Positions 1 to 12,744 of a DNA stretch of 64,000 nucleotides are shown here, piece after piece (positions within the stretch are counted from its first letter, which is position 1; every line of letters begins with the position of its first letter). Location: assembly GCA_032622095.1 (NCBI GenBank), contig CP136064.1, forward strand, positions 134,613,129 through 134,677,128, in the 5' to 3' direction. The notes beneath the pieces are model-generated. The model had not been told where the DNA came from. It saw only the letters and a program-made list of their open reading frames with translations, and searched no databases. The position numbers and the translations under genes are program-made. The DNA comes from Siphonodentalium dalli. Taxonomy: Eukaryota; Mollusca; Scaphopoda; Gadilida; Siphonodentaliidae.

Positions 1-48
1 TCATCCTGGGTGCATGAGTGACTGGTGTGCATGGGATGGTAAAATCTC

Positions 49-124
49 GCCCTCGGGACAATATTTTTGTCCCAGACACTCGGTAAACCTCGTGTCCTGG
101 CTCAAATATCTGTCCCCCTCGGGT
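49..124. repeat. Imperfect hairpin (foldback repeat)
   Basis: Two arms pair around a short centre near 84. The left arm contains CTCGGGACAATATTTTTG and the right arm the complement of CAAATATCTGTCCCCCTCGG, with a further match of GACACTCGG to CCTCGTGTC. The outer CCTCGGGTAACAT motif recurs in the hairpin at 22147-22233. This is probably the core of a small foldback element. I see no coding content. Confidence 0.5.
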
Positions 125-240
125 AACATTATGATTCCCATCTGATAGATACACCACCACCCATCGAGGATAATAATAATAATCTCATTACCAATGAGTG
201 GATATATATGACAGTGGGCAACGGACACTCAGTAACAGTT

Positions 241-1461
241 TAATTAATTATAAACGTTTATGTTATTATTCTGAATACAAATAATTTGTTTCATTTAATC
301 ATTGTTGTTTTTATTCTTAAACGAAATTCAGATTCAGGAAACATAGAATTCACATCATAATAATGATATAAGATATAGACTATAGACACAGGATTTACCA
401 AGCTATCCAAGATGGTGATTGCTTGCGATATTCCTACAATTAACACTTATTTCTGCAATCTGCATGTCTACAAATGGTTTCTTTTAGGGAGTGTTTGGCG
501 ATAAACACACAAAATAGACATGTATTTTATAAAATTTTAATATATTTACTTTTCGTCAATACCGACACTTTTGAAGGCATACTTAAATACTGATATGGTA
601 TCCGGAATCTGGGAATATATACCGCAAATCTGCCGTGAGTGTTGGCAATAGATTCGATTCGAGATTCGAATCATAACCATGATTGATTCGAGATTCGATT
701 CGATGATGTATTTGCCGATTCGTCGGGCCCTATTTTATAGGCACCATATATTTTTGTTTTAATAATCCAAATAAAACGATACCATACTGCTGCAATCCAA
801 CAATTGTATTAAGAGGTTTATAAAAGTTTTGGAATATTGAAAGTGCAATTAAATTTTACTTAAGATTCAGAATGTTTCCTCTTTTTTTGGGGGATTGTTA
901 AATCGATCTCCATGTTTGGCACATACGAGATACCATACTTTCGTCACATATTCACAGCCATCAACTTTTGTTGTCTCCAACCCAATTTTACCTTCCATAT
1001 TCCATTTGTTGTATGTATTCAGTTTAACTCTATTGGGCACAATTATGGTTAACGTGGCGTCTGAAACTGAAAACCATTTCCCCAGAAAAGTCTATCGGTA
1101 CTGCGCACATGTATTGCCCCTGTATACAAATTTTCTATAATGCGTTCTCATATCCTATACTTGGAATACTATAAACCGATGTATTATCTACCTCCCACAT
1201 GGAACAGGGCTTGACTTAGGCACGCGAAAAAATTTGTATTCGGAGCAATAAATAATGTGAGGTCTGCTCAGTATATTGTCCTTATAATTATCCCGATATC
1301 GTGAACCATTACCACATGCATCGTGATGTAACTGCCACAACCACAGTACCCACTGTGCTGAAGCGGTAACCTTCTGCAGTGTTGGATGTTACCCCCGGTA
1401 TTACTGGGCTCAATTACTTTAAGTAATGCTGTTACAATATACTCTATGATCTATGAACATA
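241..1461. other. Unassigned AT-rich sequence
   Basis: No gene or repeat is recognised. A short run around 644-722 repeats variants of GATTCGATTCGAGATTCG. The open frames here lack recognisable domains. Confidence 0.5.
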
Positions 1462-1523
1462 GTAATTTTTCTATCGCCAAGGGATGGGTTTAAACATCTG
1501 CCGATCAGGATCGGACTCTCGTT
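1462..1523 (-). repeat. Family A terminus, inverted fragment
   Basis: The complement reads AACGAGAG, then a near-palindromic GATC core, then CAGATGTTTAAACCCAT and CTTGGCGATAG. The same block of about 55 bp begins the copies at 10102 (inverted), 13171, 22810, 34118 and 47983. Inside it GCCGATC pairs with GATCGGC over a 2-base loop in the better copies; this copy has changes in that stem. Confidence 0.75.
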
Positions 1524-1788
1524 TAAGACCTGAGAATTAAATGCCGTTTTCTTTTGTTGAATTTTTCATTTAACCCTTCCATGACTGAGCTTCCTGATAT
1601 GGAGACTTGCATATATATTAAGAGTATGCATTGCCACAGTATCTTATATACTGCACCAGTGCAGCTCCCATATTGAAAGGGTTAATTCTAATATTAAGTG
1701 ATAATCTTCATTCCTTGATATGATATAATGTGTTAAGGTCCTTCCACACAGTGTTTGCCACGTTATAGGTACGTTCCGTGGGGCATTG

Positions 1789-1925
1789 TAATGCCACCTG
1801 TAGGATTTAATCAAATCTTTAATAATCCATACTGGCAGTCATTGCAATGCCACCTGTAGGATTTAATCACATCTTTAATAATTCATACTGGCAGTCATAA
1901 TACAATTGTAATGCCACTTATAGGA
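1789..1925. repeat. 56-bp tandem repeat, about 2.5 copies
   Basis: The phrase ATGCCACCTGTAGGATTTAA starts at 1791 and 1847, and a diverged copy starts at 1911. The spacing is 56 then 64 bases. The third copy is truncated and carries a small insertion. Confidence 0.8.
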
Positions 1926-3345
1926 TCATAATTTCATATTTTATTGTCTGGATCCTTTCCCCCGTGAAATTGTAAACTGCTACCATCATAAAATGATAAT
2001 GTGTTCAATGTCAAGGTATTCTTACATCAGAAGCATGTGACGAGATCTACACAAAAGATTAATACTTGTTGAAATGCATTGTTTTTAATTGACTAAATAT
2101 TTTTACTTGATTTGTTCATATAAACTGTTTAGGATCCACCCACTTAGCGAATAATGTTGATCATATTTTAATATTCAACTGGATTATTCCAGAAAAACTG
2201 TTAAATATATCCAGATGGTATGATTTTATTAATTGAATGGTTTCTGCAGTAAAAGATAAGATATACAGGCTTGAGATAAGTATACTCATTGGTACATGGC
2301 CATGTTCACTGGGGGCCCACCGCTCCTGCTAAATCCGTCCGAAATCGTATAATCGTCCAGTGCTAAGTTGCCCTCTCTGCAATTTTCTAAAAATCAGCGT
2401 GACGGCACTTAAAATGGTAAGTATTTTCTTAAAAATCCAAATTATTCTTTCAAATTTAAATTGTGATATCAACGTCTGTATCTGTGTGTGTTGAATTTGA
2501 ATTGTAGCGCTCAAGGTAGATTGAACAATCAGGAGTTTATCACTTCTTTTTCGACATTTTACCGTAACCTTCGGCGATAAAGTTTGTTTTTAGACCAGAA
2601 ATGGGACATTCCAATCGACAAACCATAGTTTTCTGGTAAGTTTGTTATCTCCGGGAGATGAAAATGCAAGCTATACATGTACAATCTGAACAGGTCTACA
2701 GGTGGCACATTAAAAGACAAGCATACGGTGGCTCCAATGCGAAATTTGTATGGCTCCAGTTCGAAAACGAACAAAAATGATAAGCTCCAGTGCGCACCCA
2801 CGATAAATAATTTCGATATTGCACATAATTCATCGAGAATTTAGTAGATTATAGGCGATATAGCCGAGCATTATGACATTTTATCTAATATTTGTGCACA
2901 AATTTGTCTCTTTTACGCTTTGCAGAGCAAATATAGATGTTATCATTGCAAAATATACAAGGTGGACAAGTGTCAAATAGTAACAGAATCGTTCACTTTA
3001 TGATGAAAAAACCTGACATTTGGCATGAATGGCCAGTGTATGTCAATTATGAAGACTGACTTTTTTCCGATAAACCAATCAAAATATTCAAAATGGCTGC
3101 CAATTTGACGAAATGGCCGCCGTTTTCATGTTTTACTCAACGTATACGACGAATGTGACGTCTATTCCTTATTTGAAAATGTTAATATTTCGCTCAAATA
3201 AAGGGTGTTGTAGGATGGCCGCAAGACTATATTTCCACACACCCTCACCCAATCGAACATGGCCGCTGGCTATAGGGATTCAAATAGGGAACCCATGCCA
3301 GTTCTCGACCCTTTACCAATTTAGGTCGAACAAAGAGTGGTGTAG

Positions 3346-3347
<2 letters not shown>

Positions 3348-3386
<39 letters not shown>
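3348..3386. repeat. Poly-C tract (39 C)
   Basis: An uninterrupted homopolymer of 39 C. The exact length may be an assembly artefact. Confidence 0.95.
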
Positions 3387-3388
<2 letters not shown>

Positions 3389-3479
3389 GACAACCCCACA
3401 TATTCACCAAACACATCCGATTAAAAATGCCCGCCGTCCAGTGGGGTCCAAAATAGGGGATCACTGGGTTTGAACTTTC

Positions 3480-3745
3480 CAACCAACCTGACACCACCTA
3501 TAATGTTGGTATATTTCCAATTGTTAGCAATTTCAGAATAATATTTGGACTAGATATAGCAACGATTTGCTAGAGTTGGTCTAAAACCACAAATGTCCCA
3601 CTAATTTGTTGTTGGAAAATCAACCAACTAACAATTTCAACCTATAAATGGTGTAAAATTTCCAACAAATTTCCAGCTGTTGAATATTTTGACTAAAGTT
3701 GGAGGGTTAGTCCTCCTGAAACCCCCCTGTCGCCACGTCCCTGGG
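3480..3745 (+). repeat. Dispersed repeat family G
   Basis: Shares TTGGTCTAAA, ATTGTTGGAA, ACAATTTCAACCTA and TTTTGACTA-type blocks, in the same order, with 12745-12945 and 47190-47545. Each copy ends near an ACCCCCCTGTC or CCACCC run. No coding capacity is seen. Confidence 0.65.
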
Positions 3746-3849
3746 GCGGAATACACCCTATGATAATATTGCCGGCGCCACGTCCCTTCATATATCAACA
3801 ATGAAAGTGTCTCAACTTGTAAAGGGAATACTTTCATGTGTTACAGTCA

Positions 3850-4668
3850 ATGGAGTGATTAGGAATGTGGAAAGTTGAAAGGTCTAGTTATGCAAAGAGT
3901 AAAATCCAAGAAGGACGCTGGCATGCAGCCATGTTTTTTTGCTGAATGACCCCAAAATAACTCGTTCCCATTTACATGTAATGACCCCAAAATGACTCAT
4001 TCCCATCTACATGTCAATATTAACTTCTACTACAAATTTCATCATGATCTCAGACGAACACTCCAGCCTGTAGTCTGTGCTTAAATGTATTGAAATCCAA
4101 GATGGCTGCTGGCAGCCATGTTTTTTTGCCGAATGACCCCAAAATGACTCGTTCCCATCTACATGTCAATGTCAACAGCCATGACAAATTTCATAAAGAT
4201 CCGATCAAAGGTACAACTTGTAGCCTGTGCCAAAGGATTTAGTCATGCAAAGAGTAAAATCAAAGACGGCTGCCAGCGGCCATGTTTTTTGGCCGAACGA
4301 CCCCAAAATTACTCGTTCCCATCTACATGTCAATATTAACATCCATGACAAATTTCATGATGATCAGACGAACAGTATGTCCTGTAGCCCATGCTAATGG
4401 ATTGAATTTTGAAATGCAAGATGGCCGCTGGTGGCCATGTTTTTTTTCCGAATGACCCCAAAATGACTCGTTCCCATCTACATGTCAATGTCAACAGCTA
4501 TGACAAATTTCATAATGATCCGACCAAAGGTACGACCTGTAGCCCATGCTAAAGGAAATTGTTGACGAATCACACATGCACACACACACACACACACACA
4601 CGGACGACGGATACCAAGCCATGGCAATAGCTCAAACTTTACAAAGTAAAGTTGAGCTAAAAATAGCT
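3850..4668 (+). repeat. Family B (pearl/HINE-like) element, four core units
   Basis: Core units carry the CATG of GGCCATGTTTTTT at 3930, 4117, 4281 and 4436, then GACCCCAAAATGACTCG, ACATGTCAAT and GACAAATTTCATNATGATC. After the last unit come a (CA)n tract at about 4574-4601, GGACGACGG, and a terminal hairpin at 4629-4659 in which AGCTCAAACTTTA faces TAAAGTTGAGCT. Tandem core, microsatellite and terminal hairpin in this order match the design of bivalve pearl elements. The assignment to Helitron derivatives is inference. Confidence 0.75.
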
Positions 4669-4956
4669 TCATGGAAACTGTGAAGCATCGAAATCAACAA
4701 GAAAGTGACGATTTCGGACTGGTGCACTTTCGCCGAATATTGGGGAAAAAATACAAAGAATTTCAGGTTTGTTGAATCCTGCGGTTGGTCCGCTTTCCAC
4801 ATACAGAATGGCCTGCTCATATTTATGCTCCCTGAGCTCAATTTCTGGGCATGGTATAGACTTTCCCTCGCCGGAAACGCACAGGAGCCTGGCGATTGCG
4901 CACTGGACGATTATACGATTTCGGACGGATTTAGCAGGAGCGGTGGGCCCCCAGTG

Positions 4957-5910
4957 ATCTGGATAAGATTATCCATGATCTCGAAGCATTCATCAGGTTA
5001 TCCGAAACATTGATGAGGACTTATATTGAGGTTACCCAAAATCTTATCCATCCTTTATATAACTTACCAATGTTTCAAGATTCAAAGACATGGATAGCTC
5101 ATATTCATTCTGTTCACTGTCAAAGGAAATTCCTAACAAACTACCATGTTTTCATTACCGGTAGTAAAAAAAATATATTCAATTGGTTAATAAAGGAATA
5201 TAACATTGCAATGGATATTCCATATTTTAAGATTCCATTTATAAAGTTGGTTTAATTTAGTGTCTAACCAGTTACTTGCTCTTAGATGGTTTTAAACATT
5301 ACACTATTATCCCAGTCTTTCTGAGATCTTGGATTAAGCTGAACCATTGACATTGTGGCAATATTAGAACTGCCCATAGTTTATGTGAATCCTAACGATC
5401 ATACCCGTTTCATAGGGTGACCTCAGTTAGAAAATTCTCAATTAAATGAAACCTTTTCATCAGAGAATGTCAGTCAAATACTCTGTTCTGAGTCATACTG
5501 ATGGGAAATCAATGCAATTGGAGCAGTCTAATTTCTAACCAATTGGAATTTTTGGAATGCCAGTGTTACATACTCAAAATAGAACATTCACATTTCTCAT
5601 TATGACAGTAAATTCAGTCAGTTGAAAATGTTCTCGGTGGTAAAGATATTCTGAGTATTAATGAGTAATGACAATATATTTATTAGCTAAATTCCAAAGA
5701 CCAGCAACTAGACAAGTGAATTGTCGTAAAAAGTTTTACTAGTATTTGGTCATGTCAATCATACATTCTATTTTTATTTACTTATTTTAGATGCCTTTCA
5801 TCAGAAATTTCAATTTACTTTTTGATCCCCACCCAATGAATTGGTCTGATCGGTCAGGATTTATATCAACTGGTTGTAACATCTTAAGACCTTTATCACT
5901 GAGTTATCGA
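4957..5910. other. Unassigned sequence
   Basis: AT-rich, with short open frames (for example 5010-5255) that lack recognisable domains. No repeat relationship to the rest of the window was noticed. Confidence 0.45.
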
Positions 5911-6235
5911 GTATACTATGGGAGGCCAAATTCACATTTAAGAGTAATTGCCTCACTCACAACTCCATTAAGCTTATGCTTAAGCATAATGCCATTATGC
6001 TTAGTGTAATAGGTTTTCATAGCCTTACTACCTTACACATAATAATGGTATGATCTAAGGTAAATTTAAGTCAAAAGTTTACTAGCATCAGTAAATGGCT
6101 GCATCCATTTCAGCTCCAGGGGAGTTTTGAAATATGGAATTTGAATTACACTAATAAGCGTAATGGAAATCTGAATTAAGCTTTACGCATTAAGCGTAAT
6201 TGGCTATTAAATGTGAATTTGGCATCCCATTATAC
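5911..6235. mobile_element. MITE-like element with ~29-bp TIRs
   Basis: The left end GTATACTATGGGAGGCCAAA and the following TTCACATTTA match the complement of the right end (6205-6235) with few mismatches. The interior holds inverted CTTAAGCATAATG and TAAGCGTAAT motifs. At 325 bp without coding capacity it fits a miniature inverted-repeat element. No clear target duplication is seen. Confidence 0.7.
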
Positions 6236-7268
6236 AGACCTATAAACTATTTGTCTTTGTGGTTATATTTTACATACATTTTTGGAAGTTGATTCAATAT
6301 ATAAAGCGAACCTGAGGGAGATAAGGAGCAGTGTCGAGTGTATCTGATATGTCCAGGGACAAAATAATCAACATGGCAAATTTGGTTAAAGCCCTTCCTC
6401 ATGGCATTTGTTGCATCACATAAAAAGCATCTTTTGCATTTTCAGCGTCTATGGCAGTTATTTGTATATTTCCATTGCGACTCCGGTGTTTTTGTTGCTC
6501 GCATATTTTTGTTAAAATGACTGCATGGTGCAGTAATGCACAATCACAGTACAAAACTGTTGTGCTTCCATGTTTTATTTCTTTACCTTCATGGTAAAAC
6601 TTGGGAATTAGCTGAACCGCAGACGAATCGCAAGATTAGGTCAACTTTATAGGTACACATGTGTATGTCTCATGCAAAAAAAAAAAAGAATGTATAGAGG
6701 ACATATCAGATACATCAGCACTAACTAGTATTGATGCCAAAATATATTGTTGGATTGATCGTGTTGATGTATGTATTTTTACGTTATTTTAGTGAATTAT
6801 ATAAAACTGATGGAAGTCTTTCATATTGGTTAGTGCGAGTCGTCTCTCAGCATATACAAGTAACCATCAGTTTCTTTAAAAAAAACGACAACAGATTTAT
6901 GTCTCTGGAACTCAAATGCCAATTCCATTTCTCTATTAACTCTTTCAACACTGCAGCCAGCTCGTGCATCACTTAATTTACATTCACCACTGCAGCCCAC
7001 TTTATAGTGGGCAGAGTTTAATTTTGGGCAATATTAACAGGGAATAATACAATATTTACAGGGATATACAAATTAATTTATTGGTTAGTGCCATGAATAT
7101 CCTTTGTGTGATATTCGCTATCATTGCTAATTGTTTGGTGCATATGCAGACCTAACATGTACACTAATAAAGAGATGTTCCAGGCCTAAATATAGATAGC
7201 ACCTGTATAATGTTTTGGGTTATGGTCAAATATTGCAAAACAAATTAACTGTAACAGTATTTATAAAC
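6236..7268. other. Unassigned sequence
   Basis: No feature is recognised apart from an A-rich run near 6677. The open frame at 6731-6976 has no domain I know. Confidence 0.4.
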
Positions 7269-8153
7269 TGGTTCACACCCCTGGGCCAATAAAATTGCTC
7301 CAATTCATGAACAATATTTCTTGTATGAATCTTTATAGAATTGAGCTAAATATCACACATAAATTGACATTAATTGGATAGTAAGCTGAAAGGAGATCGG
7401 AACGGAAGGTGTGAAATTCTATAATAATCCACCGTAATGATGGAACCAGTCACTCGGGAAGTTAAAACACAGTCAGTAGCGGTCATAGAGGTGGTGGGCT
7501 GCATCGGTGGGGGCCCAACACTTTCGATTGAATATTTTTTGGTTTGTCGGGAGGGACGGGGTGATTGGAAGTAAATTGAACGAAATCCAAACCTATTTGG
7601 AATGTATAATCCACAATAATCACGATCTTTGGAATGATACCATTGAGAACATTCCACAAACTGTTCACATATACATGCATGTACGCCGAAAATGCAGGCA
7701 ATATATGCAGGTTTGGTTAAATCTTCTGTCATGAATGCCAGTGATATTTCATCACACTCACTTCATGCAATGTGGAATAGTTTCAGGTCGGAGTCCGAAC
7801 ACTACCGGAACTTTGATTGCCTTCTGTATTCTGAATGATAATCCCATTATGACAACAAGACGAAAAATAACCTTAACAGCCGAAACAGTTTATTATCACA
7901 AGGAAGAATCTGTTTTATCCAGAAACACGTCATCAGTATAAAAACGTTTTCAATTCGGAGACAAAATGGTTTATCAACGCTGATAAATATTGCTGACGCA
8001 AGTGATCCCATTGTCAACGAACATTTGACTAATTGTTCAACAGGAAAATGTAACACCACAAACCATTCAATTAACTTTTGATTGAATGGTAATTGATTGG
8101 TAATCGTCATATAGAATGTGGCTCAATTTTGTTTGCCTTGGGGGTGTGAACCA
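7269..8153. mobile_element. 885-bp TIR element
   Basis: The left end TGGTTCACACCCCTGGGCCA and the complement of the right end (TGGTTCACACCCCCAAGGCA) align, and similarity continues inward for about 38 bases through AATAAAATTG. The open frames inside (7370-7732, 7507-7734, 7735-7941) have no recognised domains. The right end abuts the hairpin tip of the family A copy that starts at 8154. Confidence 0.6.
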
Positions 8154-10102
8154 TTTTTATGTTTACCCATACCATAGTATGGTAAACATAGTGTCGTTGC
8201 CCGGATTGACCACTCGTCGTTCGTCCGTCTGTCCGTAGACACTTTACAAGTAATGCGATAACTCAAACATTTTCTAACTTAGAATTCACGCATTCTGCCA
8301 TAACTCAAACATTTTTTATCTGATTGGAACCAAATTTTGTATGTGAGTTTCACAGCCCAAAATACAGATCGAGTCCGAATATGGGTTTGATCCGATTAAT
8401 TTTAAAGGAGTTATGACCATTTTTCGAGAGAAAAAAAATTATAAAAAAAAATTCAATTTTTTTAGATTTAGCTCCTTGCTAAATTTAGCATATACAGATA
8501 TTAAATTTTGTTTGAACTAATAATAACAATAAATTTTTTTTTTTAAATAATAACAAAAAATTGACACTTTCATTTATTTTAGTTTTATACGATTAATTAG
8601 GTGTGATATCCTGTTTTGAAAATATGAAGATTTTATTGCAATAGTTTCATGTAATATAATGATATCAATAAATTACCATGTGATCATCCAACATCCAGAG
8701 TATATGAGAGGATTTTTATAGATGTTGTCATTCCAAGTGAAATCTGTTATGAAATGAGTGATGACATATGATACAGAGCTCCGGTGGGTCAAGCAAGATA
8801 AACAACACTTGTGGCTGGCTGTTTGTTTATTCTAACTGTCAAATTGATTAATGGCAGCACAAGACTGGTGTTTTTCCTATTCTTGAAATTTCATTACAGG
8901 ATGAGATAAGGGCCCCCTCACCTATATAAGTGTCTTCTAAATTCCATTAATTTGCTTAAAAAATAATTAACCCTTTCCTAGGTTTCCATAGACACATGCT
9001 ATAATGTACATTGACTCTTCCTCATATCTCTTAATATATATTGGGTATCTTTGCACACTATTCACTTCTATCAATTTTGGTATTGACTGATTAATTGATT
9101 TTTGAAAAATATATTAACCCTTCAGACACGTGCTTTCAAAATTAAAACAACAGCTGATAGCCAATATGATTTATCTATGCAATGGGGAAACAGGCAGATA
9201 AATATACATGACTATTATAAGTGATGACTTGTTTTGAAAATCAATATGGTAGATGTTAGTATTTCCAGGAACCTTATTTTCCCATTTGTTCACATTTTCA
9301 TGGTTGATTGATTTTAGGGGCCCAGAGCACTTAGAAGATTGTGGCTTTTAGTGCCCAAGCTACTTGTAAAACATTGTAATGTGTGAAACCATTCAAATGA
9401 GGGCTAACTTAATTTATTTTATAAACGATTTAGTGGTCATAGGGGCCAGCATCCCCATCATATTATGTCTGTATAACATTATATAGATAATACTTTTGAA
9501 TTGTATAAACTACATATATTTTTGAAAACCATACACCCCTGTTATGAAACACTTAATCTTATTTAATACACAGGTCAGATCTGATCTTATATCTGTCCAT
9601 GTTTGATAAACAAATAACTGGGGAGAAGGGGGGGGGGGGGGGTAATTAAGGTACCATTTAAATACGAGATGGAATCCCCTACATATATGTCGTTCTAAGC
9701 AGTCTGGCTTGTCAACAATTATAATTTCTCTTTAGAAGTGAATAATAAATTTTGAATATCTGGCATGTCAAAAGTGGCAAAGATGGGGATTTATCACTTT
9801 TGCTTCCAATGAGTTAACTTAAACTCCTAAACATGTCCTCCGAAATCACTAAACCATTGGATCTCACAGTGAGAGGTCCTTGTGTGAATAGGGACAGAGT
9901 TATGAGATTTAAAACTACTCCTCCCCAACCCAAATACTTTAACCCTTTCTTAAGACAAATTATTTGAGCTTTTGATTTCAAGTTGGGTACTGATATACGG
10001 ATTAATTCCTGTGATCATATCTTTGACAAATTATCAGTTATGGCTAGTCGCTATCGCCAAGGTATGGGTTAAACATCTGTCGATCGTGATCGGCCTCTCG
10101 TT
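8154..10102 (-). repeat. Family A element, inverted, ~1.95 kb
   Basis: Read on the minus strand, the element starts AACGAGAGGCCGATC at 10102 and ends with the hairpin tip GTTTACCATACTATGGTATG and ACATAAAAA near 8154. Just inside the hairpin is a GACGGACGAACGACG-type microsatellite (about 8216-8240), then degenerate core units with ATAACTC and AAATTTGG blocks. The stretch at about 9840-10050 matches 34170-34370 in reverse, which ties this copy to the 34 kb copy. No transposase or Rep/helicase frame is visible, so it is non-autonomous. Confidence 0.75.
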
Positions 10103-10113
10103 ATAAATATGTC

Positions 10114-10190
10114 ATAACCCGCTTGGGTAGGTGTACAAGAAATATATAGACTTGGTCTATATTTCTTGTACAGATACCCAAGCGGGTTAT
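10114..10190. repeat. Strong hairpin, ~36-bp arms, 3-base loop
   Basis: ATAACCCGCTTGGGTA at 10114 pairs with TACCCAAGCGGGTTAT ending at 10190. The inner blocks GTACAAGAAATAT and ATATTTCTTGTAC also pair, around a loop near 10152-10154. The left arm has two extra bases. It lies a few bases outside the family A terminus. A foldback element tip is likely; a hairpin RNA precursor is not excluded. Confidence 0.85.
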
Positions 10191-11189
10191 AACCTATACT
10201 TATTGAGTTAAAACGTATTTTACACACCTGTTCACATCTGGCACATGTTACCATGGTGAAGTCACCTCACTTATGTGATGTCATCCATCGGCAGGTCATG
10301 CAAATTGATGGGCAGTTATCACTGGTCATGCAGTCATCACTGGTCATGACAATATATGGGTTTCCATACCTATCATATTTATAAATACTAGTATGATAAA
10401 ATTTACCTAAGTAAATTCGGTGGTGAAAGAGTTAATGATATTTCCACTTAACCATTGGTGTTGTCACATAGTATGCTCAATTTCATTCGTTAAAAAGCTG
10501 ACAACAGTTACAAACACAGTTTAATCATATATTGAAATTGTGATATCAGAGGTAAATAATGTGTTTAGTGTTCTCGAAAATATTACTATGACCAGGCATG
10601 CACTTCATATTTAGAAACAATTTGTTATGTCACCTTGGTGCCCCTTTAATAGTTTGGATTTTGATTGGGAGTTGCAGAGACATAAATCTGAAAGATTATC
10701 GTCGACTTTTTAAAGAGACTGGACAACCTTAGCCTCGTGACAACCTTAATGAGGGTGGAGTCTCATCAGAAGTGTCACTTTTCCCCTTCATGAACTTTGT
10801 TCTCCATTATATAAAGTATGCATATCTGTAAAATTTCCTGTCTCATTACAGATATCCATTTTATAATTACAGTTGAGTTCCTGCTTTGGCTGCCTATTTT
10901 GACCACTGTTATTTCCTCTTGCACATAGCAATTATTGGAATAGTTGTGTATGCTCAGAGAAGACTTTGACTACTATTGCTATACATGTATGTGTACTGTG
11001 GAGGGAGATTTATAATATCCCATTTTTTATGATTACATGTATGGTTTATAACATCAAATGTTGCTTGGTTTTCTTTTCAATCTACCCCCTGGGTTGTGTA
11101 TATATTGTGTATGTTTGTAAAAACATGTGGGATTGTAGACCATCATGGGAGTTCTCAACAACCTCATTTGAAAATACAAGCAGACAAAA
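10191..11189. other. Unassigned sequence
   Basis: No gene or repeat is identified. Near 10275-10350 the phrase CAGTCATCACTGGTCATG is partly repeated. The upstream part of the open frame at 11096 is unrelated to the retroelement sequence that begins near 11190. Confidence 0.4.
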
Positions 11190-12527
11190 GAGGTAAGTTT
11201 CCATCAATTGGCGTACACGCAGAAAGAAGTACATGCTGTGGCGAATGCTGTAAAGATCGCATAGGCAAGACAGAATATAAAATAAACCAATATGCCGACA
11301 ACACTACTCTCATTCTTGACAGTGACCAAAATAATCTTCGGGAAGCATTGGCTGAACTTGACAATTTCGCAAAAATTTCAGGGTTAAAAGTCAATATAGA
11401 CAAATGCCAAATAGTATGGTTGGGAACAAAAAAGAATTGTATTTCCATACCTGTCCCAGAATGCCAAATTAAAGTCTCAAAAACTTTCACTGCATTAGGC
11501 ATAAACTTCAGTTCTCACCTGACGGATATCATAGATCTAAACTACACAAATAAGATTGAAGAAATCAGACAGTCTATCAATAAATGAATCATTGATGCCC
11601 CTTGGAAGAATTGTGGTAATTAAATCCCATCTTATCCCGAAACCTGTACACTTAATTTCAGCTCTGCCAAATCCCAACAAAAAAGTGTTAGACGACCTAA
11701 ATACACTACTATTCAAATTCGTCTGGGATGGGAAACGAGACAGAATAAAACGAACACAACTCTGTCAAAATTATGAAAATGGGGGCCTGCGAATGTTAAA
11801 TATCTCCAGATGTATGAGGACCCATTGCATCCAATTCGGGCTCCAAGTACATTTATAATTATGAAAGATCAACTAAGAACCATTTCTGGCGGGACGTTTT
11901 TACCGCCTGGCGGAAGTTTCTCGAAATTACTAATAAACAAGTGCCCATAGGCATTATGACTCGGAATATATGGAACAATAATAATTTAACAATCAACGAA
12001 GACACGATAAATGTGAACGAGTGGAGAGAGAAAGGGGTCATTTTTATTAACGATCTTTGCATAGCTGATGACGAATTTCATTCAGTTGAATCACTGAGAT
12101 CGAATTTTGGTGTATCGACAAACTTTGTTACACTACTAGGACTTAGAAGACAAGTAATGGCTCTTTCTCGTGATTTAAATTTGCCTTTGCGAAAAATTCA
12201 TGGCCTGATAATTCCAAACAATATTTCATTACTGATTCGCCCAAACCAAGGAGGAAGACACTTCTATGACACATTCATCATGGAAAATATAAACCCCTCA
12301 TCGTCATTCATTTGTAAATGGAACAACGATTTAAGCATGAACCTCCCATGGAAGCAAATACTATCGAACCCTTTCAAACTACTAACAGATACTAAATTCC
12401 GCTGGTTCCAATACCGTATAATAACTAGGATCATCGGAACGAATAAACTACTGAAAAACATGCGCACAGTAACAGATGGATCATGCCAGAGATGTCATGC
12501 AAATGGGTATATACCCCAAATTAATTA
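11190..12527 (+). pseudogene. Broken L1/Tx1-clade-like reverse transcriptase (C-terminal part)
   Basis: Three successive frames carry one protein. About 11190-11585 encodes the RT palm with YKINQYADNTTLIL, where the catalytic YADD has become YADN, then SGLKVNIDKCQIVWLG. Near 11581 a frameshift leads to SLMPLGRIVVIKSHLIPK and FVWDGKRDRIKR, ending at 11858. A third frame from about 11860 reads HFWRDVFTAWRKFLEI, then TDTKFRWFQYRIITRIIGTN and a Cys-x2-Cys pair, stopping at 12528. This order (palm, thumb-like PLGR/K segment, IWDG, C-terminal Trp-rich region) is typical of L1/Tx1-type LINE ORF2. The endonuclease and RT fingers are missing. It is a dead 5'-truncated copy with at least two frameshifts and a damaged active site. 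The clade call is from motif memory. Confidence 0.85.
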
Positions 12528-12744
12528 GCAAGTAACTACTGGCAAGGGCACAGAATTCACAGGTCGGCCGATGGTTAGGCCCGATGTGAGAACATTTTGA
12601 AAAGCTGAACATGAAAATATAACAATCCTGGCATCTTTTGACTGGCCTCAAGCTTTCCAATTTGGGGAAATTTTTAACCTGACACTCACCCTTGGGTTTG
12701 AAAATTGCCAACTGATGGCCATTTTAGTCCAGAATTTTGCAAAT
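12528..12744. other. Unassigned short spacer
   Basis: Lies between the dead LINE and the family G repeat. No poly-A or simple tail is visible after the reverse transcriptase remnant. Confidence 0.35.

Larger units (their letters stand above)
2307..4956. mobile_element. TIR-bounded DNA element with 57-bp perfect TIRs
   Basis: Bases 2307-2363 and 4900-4956 are perfect reverse complements. Each end reads CACTGGGGGCCCACCG at the outside and finishes CCAGTGC on the inside, so each TIR starts and ends with a complementary CACTGG/CCAGTG pair. The CACTG tip suggests a CMC/CACTA-type element, but the flanks (GTT left, ATC right) show no target duplication. The interior has no transposase that I can read. 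It contains a poly-C tract, a family G repeat and a family B repeat, so it is probably a non-autonomous element enlarged by insertions. Confidence 0.8.

Noticed and set aside
3113-3424. Proline-rich open frame
   Set aside because: The proline run is the poly-C tract.
4705-5013. 102-residue frame crossing the right TIR of the 2307-4956 element
   Set aside because: It spans the element boundary into flanking DNA and has no domain.
11096-11189. N-terminal extension of the reverse transcriptase frame
   Set aside because: The first 30 residues do not resemble a reverse transcriptase; they come from flanking DNA read through in frame.
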